In this document: in pieces, positions 18,189-25,927 of the stretch | How the letters are laid out: each line of letters begins with the position of its first letter | How positions within the stretch are numbered: the first letter of the stretch is position 1 | Source of the DNA: Chitinispirillaceae bacterium | GTDB taxonomy: Bacteria > Fibrobacterota > Chitinivibrionia > Chitinivibrionales > Chitinispirillaceae | Direction of reading: 5' to 3' | NCBI GenBank assembly: GCA_016932075.1 | Contig: JAFGDP010000113.1 | Coordinates: 75,732 to 139,731 of the forward strand | Length of the DNA stretch: 64,000 nt | Notes under the pieces: generated by a model | What the model was told of the DNA's origin: nothing | Databases searched by the model: none | What the model saw: only the letters and a program-made list of their open reading frames with translations | Position numbers and translations under genes: made by a program

Positions 18189-20171
18189 ATGTGCGGAATA
18201 GCCGGATTTATCAATCCCGGCGGACATGCCTTTGGTCAGGAAACGCTGACGCGCATGATTGCGTCCATTCGTTACCGGGGTCCTGACGCCTCAGGGATGT
18301 ATCTTGACGACCATGCTGGCCTGGGTCAGGTGAGACTTTCCATTATCGATCTGGAAAGCGGAAATCAGCCGGTCCGCAATGAGCGTGAAGACCTGTGGAT
18401 CGTCTTTAACGGCGAGATATTCAATTACGTTGAACTGCGGGCCGATCTGCAGAAAAAGGGGCACCGGTTTTATACCGCCTCTGACACCGAAGTGCTTGTT
18501 CATCTGTACGAAGAGTACGATACCGGATTCCTTAGCATGTTGAACGGCCAGTGGGCGTTCGCGCTGTGGGACAGCAGGCGCCGGAAATGCTTTATCGCAC
18601 GGGACCGTGTGGGTATTCGGCCGCTGTATTATACGACCCATGATGGCACGTTTCTGTTCGCTTCTGAGATCAAGGCGCTTTTTACCATTCCAGAGGTCAA
18701 GCGGGAGCTCGATCCGGCAGGCCTTGACCAAGTGTTCACCTTCTGGACAACCTTGCCGGGACAGACCATTTTTAATGGAATCAGCGAGTTGCCTCCGGCC
18801 CATTACATGACCGTAACGGACAACGGCATTGCGGTTGAAAAATACTGGGATATTCCGCTGTATGAAAAGGATGCCTGGGAAACCGCTTCGCCGGAAGTTC
18901 TGGCTGAAAAGACGAGGGATCTTCTATGTGATGCGGTGAGAATACGGCTTCGCGCAGACGTGCCGGTCGCGACCTACCTGAGCGGCGGCCTTGACTCCTC
19001 AGGGATCACCGCTATTGTCGCTAAAAAGTTTAATCCTGACGTTCAGACGTTCGGCATACGGTTCGAAGAGGAGGTTTTTGACGAAGGCCGGCACCAAAAC
19101 GAAATGGTGCGGTTTCTCGGGGTTAAACACCACGAAGTCTACGCGACGAATAAGGCCATAGGAGAGTCTTTCGCGGAGGTTGTCCGGCATTGCGAAAAGC
19201 CGGTCCTGCGTACCGCGCCGGTACCGCTCTACCTTCTGGCGAAACTGGTACGGGAAAACGGCATCAAGGTGGTTTTGACCGGCGAAGGAGCGGACGAGTT
19301 CCAAGGAGGATATGATATCTTCAAAGAAGCACTTGTCCGTCAATTTTGGGCTCGAAAGCCGGATTCATCCTGGCGGGGCCACTTGACCGGGCGGCTCTAT
19401 CCTGACATCTTTCGCGACGAGCGCACGCGGAAATCGGTCCAGTCGTTTTTCAGGCGGGGATTGGCAGGCGCGCAGGACCCTCTCTCCTCTCATATGCTCA
19501 GGTGGAACAATACGTCCCGGATAAAACTGTTTTTTACCCGGCCTTTTCAGGAGGAGATGAATGCGCATGATCCGATTGCCGATTGCCGCTCGCTCCTGCC
19601 TCCAGGATTCGCATCCTGGCATCCTTTGCACCGGGCGCAATATCTGGAGATCTCGATTTTCCTGAGCAATTATCTGCTCTCGTCGCAGGGGGACCGGATG
19701 GGCATGGCGCATTCGGTGGAGGTCAGGATGCCATACCTTGATCACCGCCTGAACGATTTCCTCGGACGGGTGCCGCCCTGGTGGAAGATCTGCGGATTAC
19801 ATGAGAAACATGTCCTGAAAAAAGCGCTTGCCCCGTTTTTGCCTGAATCAATAACCGCGCGGGTCAAACATCCGTACCGCGCCCCGATTCACCGGAGCCT
19901 TCTTTCCATTCTCGCCACCGATGCCGGCGACGCTTATTTATCCGAAGACGCGCTTGCCTCAGCCGGTTTATTTGATACTGGCCGGGTCCGCGCCCTGGTG
20001 CGGAAATTGTCTGAGAAGCAGGCAGGCAGTGAAACAGATACCATGGCTCTTGCTGGCATCCTGTCTGCGCAGATGATTGCCAGGGACTTTATTCCGGCAC
20101 CCTGGCAGGTTGAAGTTTCCGATAGACCGCCGGATATAGTAATCGACAAACGGACAAAACAAGGACCTTGA
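18189..20171 (+). CDS. asnB: Asparagine synthetase-like glutamine amidotransferase
   Basis: A 660-residue AsnB-family enzyme. Cys2 (MCGIAGF) is the class II glutaminase nucleophile, with IRYRGPDASG, FNGEIFNY and ARDRVGIRPLYY of the N-terminal domain. The synthetase domain carries the ATP pyrophosphatase loop YLSGGLDSSG (about 263-272) and VLTGEGADEFQGGY. The protein could make asparagine, but as an EPS-operon member beside an acyl ligase and ACP it more probably amidates an activated acid, as in the exosortase A-associated amidotransferase group. ATG at 18189 is required to place Cys at position 2. Confidence 0.9.
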   Translation: MCGIAGFINPGGHAFGQETLTRMIASIRYRGPDASGMYLDDHAGLGQVRLSIIDLESGNQPVRNEREDLWIVFNGEIFNYVELRADLQKKGHRFYTASDTEVLVHLYEEYDTGFLSMLNGQWAFALWDSRRRKCFIARDRVGIRPLYYTTHDGTFLFASEIKALFTIPEVKRELDPAGLDQVFTFWTTLPGQTIFNGISELPPAHYMTVTDNGIAVEKYWDIPLYEKDAWETASPEVLAEKTRDLLCDAVRIRLRADVPVATYLSGGLDSSGITAIVAKKFNPDVQTFGIRFEEEVFDEGRHQNEMVRFLGVKHHEVYATNKAIGESFAEVVRHCEKPVLRTAPVPLYLLAKLVRENGIKVVLTGEGADEFQGGYDIFKEALVRQFWARKPDSSWRGHLTGRLYPDIFRDERTRKSVQSFFRRGLAGAQDPLSSHMLRWNNTSRIKLFFTRPFQEEMNAHDPIADCRSLLPPGFASWHPLHRAQYLEISIFLSNYLLSSQGDRMGMAHSVEVRMPYLDHRLNDFLGRVPPWWKICGLHEKHVLKKALAPFLPESITARVKHPYRAPIHRSLLSILATDAGDAYLSEDALASAGLFDTGRVRALVRKLSEKQAGSETDTMALAGILSAQMIARDFIPAPWQVEVSDRPPDIVIDKRTKQGP

Positions 20172-20220
20172 AAAGCTCTGAATATCATCTCTGCATTTCC
20201 GCTGCAATCGTGGAGGGATT

Positions 20221-21180
20221 ATGCTGCATAAATGGATGACCATTGATCTTGAAAAAGAGACCGAGCGTATTTGTTCAAAACTCAAAGAGTATCTGGTTTC
20301 CTTTAAACGGCGCGGCTATGTTCTTGGCGTCAGCGGTGGCATTGACAGCAGCGTCACCCTTGGTCTGTGTGCCAGGGCCCTTGGGCCGGAAAAGGTGATC
20401 GCTTTGCAGATGCCTGAGCGTCATTCAGCGGATGAAACCCTTGCGCTTAGCGCGCTGGTCGCAGACGCTTTCAATGTCCGCAAGGAGCACGAGGACATAT
20501 CCGGCATCCTTGAGGCCATTGGATTCTACCGTCGATACGACAATGCGGTGAAGGTGGTCATACCGGAATACGATCCTGGATGGAAATCGAAAATTGTGCT
20601 CCATACCGGATTGCAGGGTTCATTTGTGTCGGTATTCCACATCGTTGCTCAATCACCGGATGGCAAAAAGGTTGATAAACGTCTTCCGCTGAATTCTTAT
20701 CTTGAAATCGTCGCCTCTACTAATTTCAAGCAGCGCACGCGAAAAATGCTGGAATATTACTATGCAGACCGTTTCAATTATGCGGTAGCCGGAACCCCGA
20801 ATCGTTTAGAATACGATCAGGGTTTTTTCGTCAAACTGGGGGATGGTGCGGCTGACATCAAACCGATAGCGCATCTTTATAAAACGCAAGTGTATGAACT
20901 TGCGGAATATCTTGGAGTTCCGGAAGATATACGAAAACGCCCTCCCACAACCGATACGTATTCATTACCTCAGGGCCAGGACGAGTTTTATTTCGCGCTG
21001 CCGTATGATAAAATGGACCTTTGCCTGTATGGTAAGAACACCGGAAAAAGCCCGGGTGAGGTTGCAAAGGAGATTGGGTTGGCTCCTGAACAGGTTGCTC
21101 TTGTCTATAAGGATATTGATACAAAGAGGTCAACGACACGGTATCTGCATGAGCCGCCGGTGTTGATTGAAAAAAAATAG
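20221..21180 (+). CDS. nadE: NAD synthase family ATP-dependent amidase/ligase
   Basis: A 319-residue NadE-type adenine-nucleotide alpha hydrolase. The PP-loop SGGIDSS is at residues 38-44, and the deamido-NAD/ATP binding region includes AGTPNRLEYDQGFFVKLGDGAADIKPIAHLYKTQVYELA and TTDTYSLPQGQDEFYF. There is no glutaminase domain, so ammonia would be the nitrogen source. GGAGGG lies about 4 bases before the ATG at 20221. A long insertion (roughly residues 110-170, including FVSVFHIVAQSPDGKK) separates the two halves. It may be a general NAD synthetase or a paralog recruited to the EPS/acyl pathway; it is the last gene before a terminator. Confidence 0.8.
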   Translation: MLHKWMTIDLEKETERICSKLKEYLVSFKRRGYVLGVSGGIDSSVTLGLCARALGPEKVIALQMPERHSADETLALSALVADAFNVRKEHEDISGILEAIGFYRRYDNAVKVVIPEYDPGWKSKIVLHTGLQGSFVSVFHIVAQSPDGKKVDKRLPLNSYLEIVASTNFKQRTRKMLEYYYADRFNYAVAGTPNRLEYDQGFFVKLGDGAADIKPIAHLYKTQVYELAEYLGVPEDIRKRPPTTDTYSLPQGQDEFYFALPYDKMDLCLYGKNTGKSPGEVAKEIGLAPEQVALVYKDIDTKRSTTRYLHEPPVLIEKK

Positions 21181-21209
21181 ATTTTACTGAAAGGTATAAT
21201 TACATAGGG

Positions 21210-21240
21210 ACCGGAAGCATTTTGTTTCCGGTCTTTTTTT
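21210..21240 (+). terminator. Rho-independent terminator after the EPS operon
   Basis: A 7-base-pair stem ACCGGAA (21210-21216) pairs with TTCCGGT (21226-21232), separated by a 9-base loop and followed by a run of eight T residues. It ends the long plus-strand operon 30 bases after the NadE-like stop. Confidence 0.9.
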
Positions 21241-21259
21241 GTCATAACAAACCGGCTTT

Positions 21260-21412
21260 TTAGGCCGCCTTGTTTTTCGCTTCCGCTGCAGGCTCCTTTG
21301 CCGCGCTGTTTTTGATCCTTGTCCTGCGGCTGCGGGCTATTGCTTCAATATCCGCGATAATGGTTCGCACATCAGCGCCGAGGCTGGTAAATACCGGGTC
21401 GTTGCCGGATAG
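21260..21412 (-). pseudogene. C-terminal remnant of an unidentified gene
   Basis: On the minus strand an open stretch of 50 codons ends in TAA (21260-21262) and reads GNDPVFTSLGADVRTIIADIE followed by a basic, alanine-rich tail. It has no start codon and is cut off at an in-frame TAA (21413-21415), immediately beside repeat copy A. The amphipathic helix followed by a Lys/Ala tail looks like a protein C-terminus rather than random sequence. The parent family is not recognised. Confidence 0.45.
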
Positions 21413-21416
21413 TTAA

Positions 21417-21510
21417 ATGGATTGGGTAATTTTCGTGTGTTTCGTGTTTTTCGTGGTTAATGGTTTTCTCGCCATGGCGGACAAAGAAATGAACCACGAA
21501 AGACACAAAC
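21417..21510. repeat. Repeat copy A left of the MntA/HepT pair
   Basis: About 94 bp containing TTTCGTGTGTTTCGTG near the left end and AACCACGAAAGACAC near the right end, so the ends are partly inverted copies. The core TTAATGGTTTTCTCG and GGCGGACAAAGAAATG are shared, with few mismatches and in the same orientation, by copy B at 22339-22441. The two copies bracket the toxin-antitoxin pair. Confidence 0.85.
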
Positions 21511-21671
21511 GGTGGTACGTGGGGGCAAATCCTGATGAGCCCCGGCGGGGTGGCATGAGTCCGGAAATCTGAACCCTGGTTGATTTCATCAACAGGCCAT
21601 GGTTTTTTATTCTCCATGCAGGTCCTTTCTTTTCAACCATACTTCATTGTATCTTTATATAGGTTATTTTT

Positions 21672-21965
21672 ATGAAACTTTTATCTGAAATCCAATCCAT
21701 TCTGCATTCTCATACCCGGGAATTGCAGGAGCGATACGGTCTTACGAACCTGGCTGTTTTCGGTTCTGTGGTCAGGGGTGAGGCTAACGACGACAGCGAT
21801 GTGGACATTTTAACCGATTTTTGCAGACCAATCAGTTTGTTAACACTTGTCGAAGCTGAATATTATATCGGAGATTTGTTAGAGTCGAAGGTCGATCTTG
21901 TTCCCGCGCGCAGCGTCCGGCCGGAGCTAAAAAAGCGGATTTTTTCCGAGGCTGTGCCGGTATGA
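21672..21965 (+). CDS. mntA: MntA-like nucleotidyltransferase antitoxin
   Basis: A 97-residue minimal nucleotidyltransferase (MNT). The motif G-S-x-x-R followed by S-D-x-D is intact: [18 protein letters not shown] with G31, S32, D43 and D45. In the characterised HepT/MntA systems this partner blocks the HEPN toxin by AMPylating a tyrosine near its active site, so it is expected to be active here. It is translationally coupled to the next gene by an ATGA overlap. Base composition is more AT-rich than the EPS operon upstream, and the pair sits between repeats, both signs of acquisition. Confidence 0.9.
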   Translation: MKLLSEIQSILHSHTRELQERYGLTNLAVFGSVVRGEANDDSDVDILTDFCRPISLLTLVEAEYYIGDLLESKVDLVPARSVRPELKKRIFSEAVPV

Positions 21966-22306
21966 AAAGGGACATTCTGTTGTATCTTTCCGATATGATC
22001 GAAAACATCGGTGATACCGAAATTTTTATTTCCGCCCTTACCTACGACGAATTCATTCGTGATAAAAAGACAGTGAATGCCGTTATCCGTTCGATTGAAA
22101 TCATCGGTGAAGCGGCAAAGCATATTCCACTGGAGATACGGTTGCACTGCCCCGATATCCCTTGGAAAAATATAGCCGGGATGCGCGACAAGTGCATTCA
22201 TGATTATGCGGGCGTCGACCATGAGACAATATGGTATGTTGTCAAGGATGACCTTCCGAAGCTGCGTCCCCTGCTGCAGGCGCTACTTGATGATCTCCGC
22301 CGCTGA
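21962..22306 (+). CDS. hepT: HepT-like HEPN ribonuclease toxin
   Basis: A 114-residue HEPN/DUF86 protein. The catalytic R-x4-H-x-Y motif is intact (R75, H80, Y82 in [10 protein letters not shown]), followed by [15 protein letters not shown]. It is predicted to act as an RNase that is silenced by the MntA partner, with Y82 the likely modification site. ATG at 21962 overlaps the mntA stop. Presence of all active-site residues in both proteins suggests a functional module. Confidence 0.9.
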   Translation: MKRDILLYLSDMIENIGDTEIFISALTYDEFIRDKKTVNAVIRSIEIIGEAAKHIPLEIRLHCPDIPWKNIAGMRDKCIHDYAGVDHETIWYVVKDDLPKLRPLLQALLDDLRR

Positions 22307-22336
22307 CCATAGACAAGCGCAAGCGAAAAACATCGT

Positions 22337-23608
22337 TTATGGGTTGGTTTTTTCGCGTGTTTCGTGTTTTCCGTGCTTAATGGTTTTCTCGTCATGGCGG
22401 ACAAAGAAATGAACCACGAAAGACACGAAATACACGAAAGGTTTTAACGAGACTGCATGGGGTCTGCAAATCGCGCGCCGGACATAGCAGCGTTTAGCCA
22501 TCACCGCCCCTGCAATGGTCCCAAGCACATTCAACACCACGTCCGACATCTGCGAGCTTCGGGTCGGAATATATGCCTGTGCCAGTTCGAAAAGCAGGCT
22601 GATCGCAATGCCGGCAAGAACGGTTGCCAGCAGTTTGTGGCGTCTTGCAGAACCGCCCAAAGACCAAAGGAGCGCGGAAAAGAAAAAACCGAACGGAACA
22701 AAGCCGAACAGGTTTACTACGACGTCGGATGCATAATGCGCGGTAAATTTAAAGTCTTCCCACGGCATGCTGAGAATGCGTTTCTGCGGAATGGAAAACA
22801 GGGCAGGGATGGTGATGTTGCACATTTTTCCACTGCGATCGCGCGCTATGTCTCCGTTGCGCTCGTCAAAGGAGTAGGAAGCCAAGGAAGCTTCGGTATC
22901 CTGCATTGTCAGTGAACTCAGCCATTGATGATAGCGCTCCAGCACGTTCTCTTTGCTGAATACGGTGCCATGCAAGGATAAGGAATACAGTTCGCCTCTC
23001 CAGGGATTGGTTGCGCTGGCGGAATTCCCGAGTATCAGCCGGCCGAGCGATCCGTTGCTGTCACAGAGATCAAACCTGCGCGTAGAGCTTGCGTGAATGC
23101 CGTTTATATACAGATCGGTCCCCTGATTGCGGCTTGAGGTGATGGTGACGAAACAGGGTTTTTCCGGACTCGCAAATTTGCCGATGTGCAGTCTGCTGTT
23201 TTTAAGGTATTTGGCAGGCGATTTCATGACCATGAGCGAGCTGTCCCACTGGCACAGGGCCGCATGGCTTTGGCCGCGGTTGTCCCACAAGTTGAAAATC
23301 ACTGCAAGATGTTTTCTGCGCTGCATGGGCGGCTTTAGAGCCAGTTCGATGGAGAGCGATTCGGGAGACCGTGCCAGGCAAGGTTTACCGGCAAAGGCTA
23401 TGCCCATTTTGCCGAAACGTATGCCGTTTTGATCGGCGATCCAGGATGCGGTGTTACGAAACCTGAACCCCTCGGGTCTGAGCCCTGCGGCGAACATGAT
23501 CGCACAACACAGTACGGTGCAAGAGGAAAAAATCACGCTCTGTCGGTTCATGCGCCGGTAAAATACAACATATGCAAACACCGGTGTAGTCTCCGCATAT
23601 ATGCTCAT
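22337..23608 (-). CDS. VanZ-like membrane protein with LamG-like domain, repeat-extended C-terminus
   Basis: About 423 residues from ATG 23608; ATG 23551 is an alternative, and the frame is open further to 23785. An N-terminal membrane segment (IFSSCTVLCCAIMFAAGL) is followed by a concanavalin/LamG-like extracytoplasmic domain (DLYINGIHASSTRRF, GELYSLSLHGTVFSKENVLERY). The C-terminal VanZ-type membrane domain has DVVVNLFGFVPFGFFFSALLW, LLFELAQAYIPTRSSQMSDVVLNVLGTIAGA. The start was preferred because it aligns in length with the paralog at 36863-37930. The last ~33 residues (from FVYFVSFVVHFF) come from repeat copy B and are absent from the paralog. Function unknown. Confidence 0.78.
   Translation of the reverse strand: MSIYAETTPVFAYVVFYRRMNRQSVIFSSCTVLCCAIMFAAGLRPEGFRFRNTASWIADQNGIRFGKMGIAFAGKPCLARSPESLSIELALKPPMQRRKHLAVIFNLWDNRGQSHAALCQWDSSLMVMKSPAKYLKNSRLHIGKFASPEKPCFVTITSSRNQGTDLYINGIHASSTRRFDLCDSNGSLGRLILGNSASATNPWRGELYSLSLHGTVFSKENVLERYHQWLSSLTMQDTEASLASYSFDERNGDIARDRSGKMCNITIPALFSIPQKRILSMPWEDFKFTAHYASDVVVNLFGFVPFGFFFSALLWSLGGSARRHKLLATVLAGIAISLLFELAQAYIPTRSSQMSDVVLNVLGTIAGAVMAKRCYVRRAICRPHAVSLKPFVYFVSFVVHFFVRHDEKTIKHGKHETREKTNP
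22339..22441. repeat. Repeat copy B right of the MntA/HepT pair
   Basis: About 103 bp in the same orientation as copy A and closely similar through its core (TTAATGGTTTTCTCG and GGCGGACAAAGAAATG). The right end has extra CACGAAA heptamers (AGACACGAAATACACGAAAG). It is read on the minus strand as the C-terminus of the VanZ-like protein. Confidence 0.85.
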
Positions 23609-23844
23609 GGAATATCGTATTCGAATGTCCCTTTTTGCACCATGCCTTGATGCAACTTCAGCTTCTCCCCGGCTGCTTTTTTCCCATTCGTGTCCTGGAA
23701 GCGGGCTATAGCTTTCATATTCGGAGAGGCCCCCGCGTGCCGATAGTATCGAATTTAACGGCAGGAAATAGTATTTTCTTCCCATATCGCCGCATTTTTG
23801 ATTGTTTGGCCTGTCGTGTACATTACACTAGACTGATACGCGCT

Positions 23845-24765
23845 ATGGGTATGCTTAATCCGTTTGAGAAAAAAAGATTGTCAATTTTTATAATTGCAGC
23901 GGTGTTTTTCATAGCCGTTTTTCATGGGACCGTCATTCTCCTTGTACGGTTCGCTTTTTCAAGCGATGCTTTTTCCTATATCCCGCTGGTCCCCATGGTC
24001 TCCCTTTTCTTTTTGTTCAAGGATAGAAAGGCGATCTTTGAAAAAACAGAATATTCGTTTTTCTTTGGTACCGGGATCACCTCATGCGGCATGCTGCTCC
24101 ATGTCATATCCTTGGTCTGGGGAGGTTCTATTTCCAGGGAAAATGGACTTACGCTGGATACCATTTCGCTGCTTGTCTCGCTGTGGGGGATATTTGTCCT
24201 CTGCTTCGGCATTGGGTCATTCAGGAAAGCGCTCTTCCCATTGCTGTTTTTGGTGTTTATCATTCCGCTACCCAAGCTGGTCGAGCGACTGATCGTTGAA
24301 ATGTTCCGTGCCGGTTCCGCCGAAATGGTCGCTTTTTACTTTACTATTATCGGGGTTCCTTTTTTTAGGGAAGGCGATACGTTTCAACTCGAGCATTTGA
24401 GGTTTTGTGTCGCGAGCCAGTGCAGCGGGATAAATTCCGGGCTTTCGCTGTTTATTGTGAGTGTCATCGCGGCAAAGGTTTTTTTAAAAAACACATGGGT
24501 TCGGGTACTGTTTATTCTGTCTGTTGTCCCTATCGGGTGGTCGAAAAACGGTTTGCGTATAGCCACTCTGACGCTTTTAGGCAGTTACGTGAATCCGGAT
24601 TTTTTATCTGGTCCGTTGCATAGGCAGGGGGGCAGGCCGTTTTTTATTGTAGCCTTGTTGTTTCTGGGAGGGTCACTGTTTTTATGCAGGGTTATTGAGA
24701 AACAGATATGGAAAAAAATATCGGTTTCTGATACTTCGATGAGTGCCGAGGATGCCAAGCAATAA
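23845..24765 (+). CDS. Exosortase (PEP-CTERM transpeptidase)
   Basis: A 306-residue polytopic inner-membrane protease/transpeptidase that processes PEP-CTERM proteins at the membrane. All three family catalytic residues are visible: Cys193 in ASQCSGINSG, Arg238 in NGLRI, and His259 in SGPLHRQGG. About eight hydrophobic segments surround them. I chose ATG at 23845 (23851 also possible) because the longer frame to 23635 adds a non-membrane segment overlapping the divergent VanZ-like gene. The predicted substrate lies 211 bases downstream on the same strand. No fused EpsI domain is present. Confidence 0.92.
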   Translation: MGMLNPFEKKRLSIFIIAAVFFIAVFHGTVILLVRFAFSSDAFSYIPLVPMVSLFFLFKDRKAIFEKTEYSFFFGTGITSCGMLLHVISLVWGGSISRENGLTLDTISLLVSLWGIFVLCFGIGSFRKALFPLLFLVFIIPLPKLVERLIVEMFRAGSAEMVAFYFTIIGVPFFREGDTFQLEHLRFCVASQCSGINSGLSLFIVSVIAAKVFLKNTWVRVLFILSVVPIGWSKNGLRIATLTLLGSYVNPDFLSGPLHRQGGRPFFIVALLFLGGSLFLCRVIEKQIWKKISVSDTSMSAEDAKQ

Positions 24766-24805
24766 ACACGAGAGTACAGATCTGGATAGGGTAGATGGCA
24801 GGAAA

Positions 24806-24823
24806 GTCCATTTTATATGGAAC
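24806..24823. promoter_or_regulatory. Palindrome upstream of the sigma-54 promoter, possible PrsR site
   Basis: TCCAT (24807-24811) and ATGGA (24817-24821) form a perfect inverted repeat with a 5-base spacer, about 90 bases upstream of the sigma-54 -24 element. Enhancer-binding proteins typically bind inverted repeats at this distance. Assignment to PrsR is inference from position only. Confidence 0.3.
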
Positions 24824-24908
24824 ATGTAAGGTTTTCCGACACAAATTTTATTTTTTTACATCTTTTGGCTGAAATTAATTAAAAATGGGGATTTTATCCT
24901 ATTTTTAT

Positions 24909-24924
24909 TGGCACGGATATTGCA
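24909..24924 (+). promoter_or_regulatory. Sigma-54 (-24/-12) promoter of the PEP-CTERM gene
   Basis: TGGCACGGATATTGCA matches the sigma-54 consensus TGGCACG-N4-TTGCW at every defined position, with GG (24910-24911) and GC (24922-24923) spaced 12 bases. It lies about 50 bases before the ATG at 24976. The PrsR regulator encoded downstream carries the GAFTGA loop needed to activate sigma-54. Confidence 0.9.
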
Positions 24925-24975
24925 ATATAAACATGTGCAATATAATATGCATTTTAAAAAATGAGAGGTTTTTTT

Positions 24976-25791
24976 ATGAAAAAGGTGATGGTGATGATGG
25001 CAGGAGCAGTGATTTTCGCGGCAGGGGTTTTTGCGGATGATATTACCATTTATGATGGTAACTCCGATAATGGTTCATATTCAGGCGGTGGGTGGTACAA
25101 TAACGGTTGGAAATATGACACGCGAGGCGTTAAAGAAGATCATGAGGTTGAACCCAATTGCATAGGTTCTCAGGTATGGGATCTTGAAGCGTTCACTCTT
25201 GATCAGAATAATAACCTTGGAATGGTGGGCGGGTATAATTTTAATAACGGCGTGGAAAATGTGAGAGGGGGAGACATTTTTATCGCGGTTGATAATGCCC
25301 CGGTGTATGGTAAATCAAACCGTGGAAGCGGCAGTGGAAACAGCATAGTAAATAATGCTTTTAATTATGACTATGCAATTGATCTTGTTTTTAATGAGGA
25401 TGGTACAGGAGGTACCTATTACGTTTATGAATTGACAGAGGCTTCCACCGTCACCGTATATTATGGCCAGAATGATGAATCCAATCCATGGCAGTACAAT
25501 AGCGGCGGTACGCTAAAAGAATCGGGTACCTTTGCCTACGCCACCAACCTTTCTGATTCAGACGTAGGCTTTGTCGGGGGATCCCATTACCAGATTTCAG
25601 GCATTGACCTTTCATTTATCGGCGGCGATAAGGAGTTCTGGGCTCATTACACAATGGAATGCGGAAACGACAACCTCATGGGCAGGGGTACGACTCATGC
25701 GGTTCCCGAGCCGGGCTCGCTTTTACTCTTCGGCACTGGTCTGCTCGGTCTTATCGGTATTTCGGTCATCAGAAGGAAAAAGAGAGACTAG
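24976..25791 (+). CDS. PEP-CTERM sorting domain protein
   Basis: A 271-residue exported protein. It has an N-terminal signal peptide (KVMVMMAGAVIFAAGVFA) and a C-terminal sorting signal: V243-P-E-P246, then a transmembrane segment (LLLFGTGLLGLIGISVI) and the basic tail RRKKRD. The mature part is rich in Gly, Asn, Asp and aromatic residues and low in Cys/Lys, as expected for an extracellular matrix-associated beta protein. ATG 24976 was chosen over 24961 because GAGAGG lies 7 bases upstream and the signal peptide then starts cleanly. Expression is probably driven by the sigma-54 promoter at 24909. It is the only PEP-CTERM protein I see in the window. Confidence 0.93.
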   Translation: MKKVMVMMAGAVIFAAGVFADDITIYDGNSDNGSYSGGGWYNNGWKYDTRGVKEDHEVEPNCIGSQVWDLEAFTLDQNNNLGMVGGYNFNNGVENVRGGDIFIAVDNAPVYGKSNRGSGSGNSIVNNAFNYDYAIDLVFNEDGTGGTYYVYELTEASTVTVYYGQNDESNPWQYNSGGTLKESGTFAYATNLSDSDVGFVGGSHYQISGIDLSFIGGDKEFWAHYTMECGNDNLMGRGTTHAVPEPGSLLLFGTGLLGLIGISVIRRKKRD

Positions 25792-25815
25792 CTTCGGTAC
25801 ATAATAAATCTGAAC

Positions 25816-25859
25816 AAAAGGCCGCTCCTTTAAGAAAAGGAGTGGCCTTTTGTTTTTTT
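25816..25859 (+). terminator. Rho-independent terminator after the PEP-CTERM gene
   Basis: A long stem AAAAGGCC-GCTCCTT pairs with AAGGAG-TGGCCTTTT around the loop TAAGAA-type sequence, followed by a T-run (TGTTTTTTT). It isolates the PEP-CTERM transcript from prsK. Confidence 0.92.
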
Positions 25860-25927
25860 AACTGATGGAAGAATAGTATTTTATTACCTGCCCTGGTTCC
25901 CTGTCATTTACTTTAGGTACCATATCC

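Noticed and set aside
22457..22915. Plus-strand frame of about 152 codons inside the VanZ-like gene
   Set aside because: Antisense shadow of the VanZ/LamG coding sequence.
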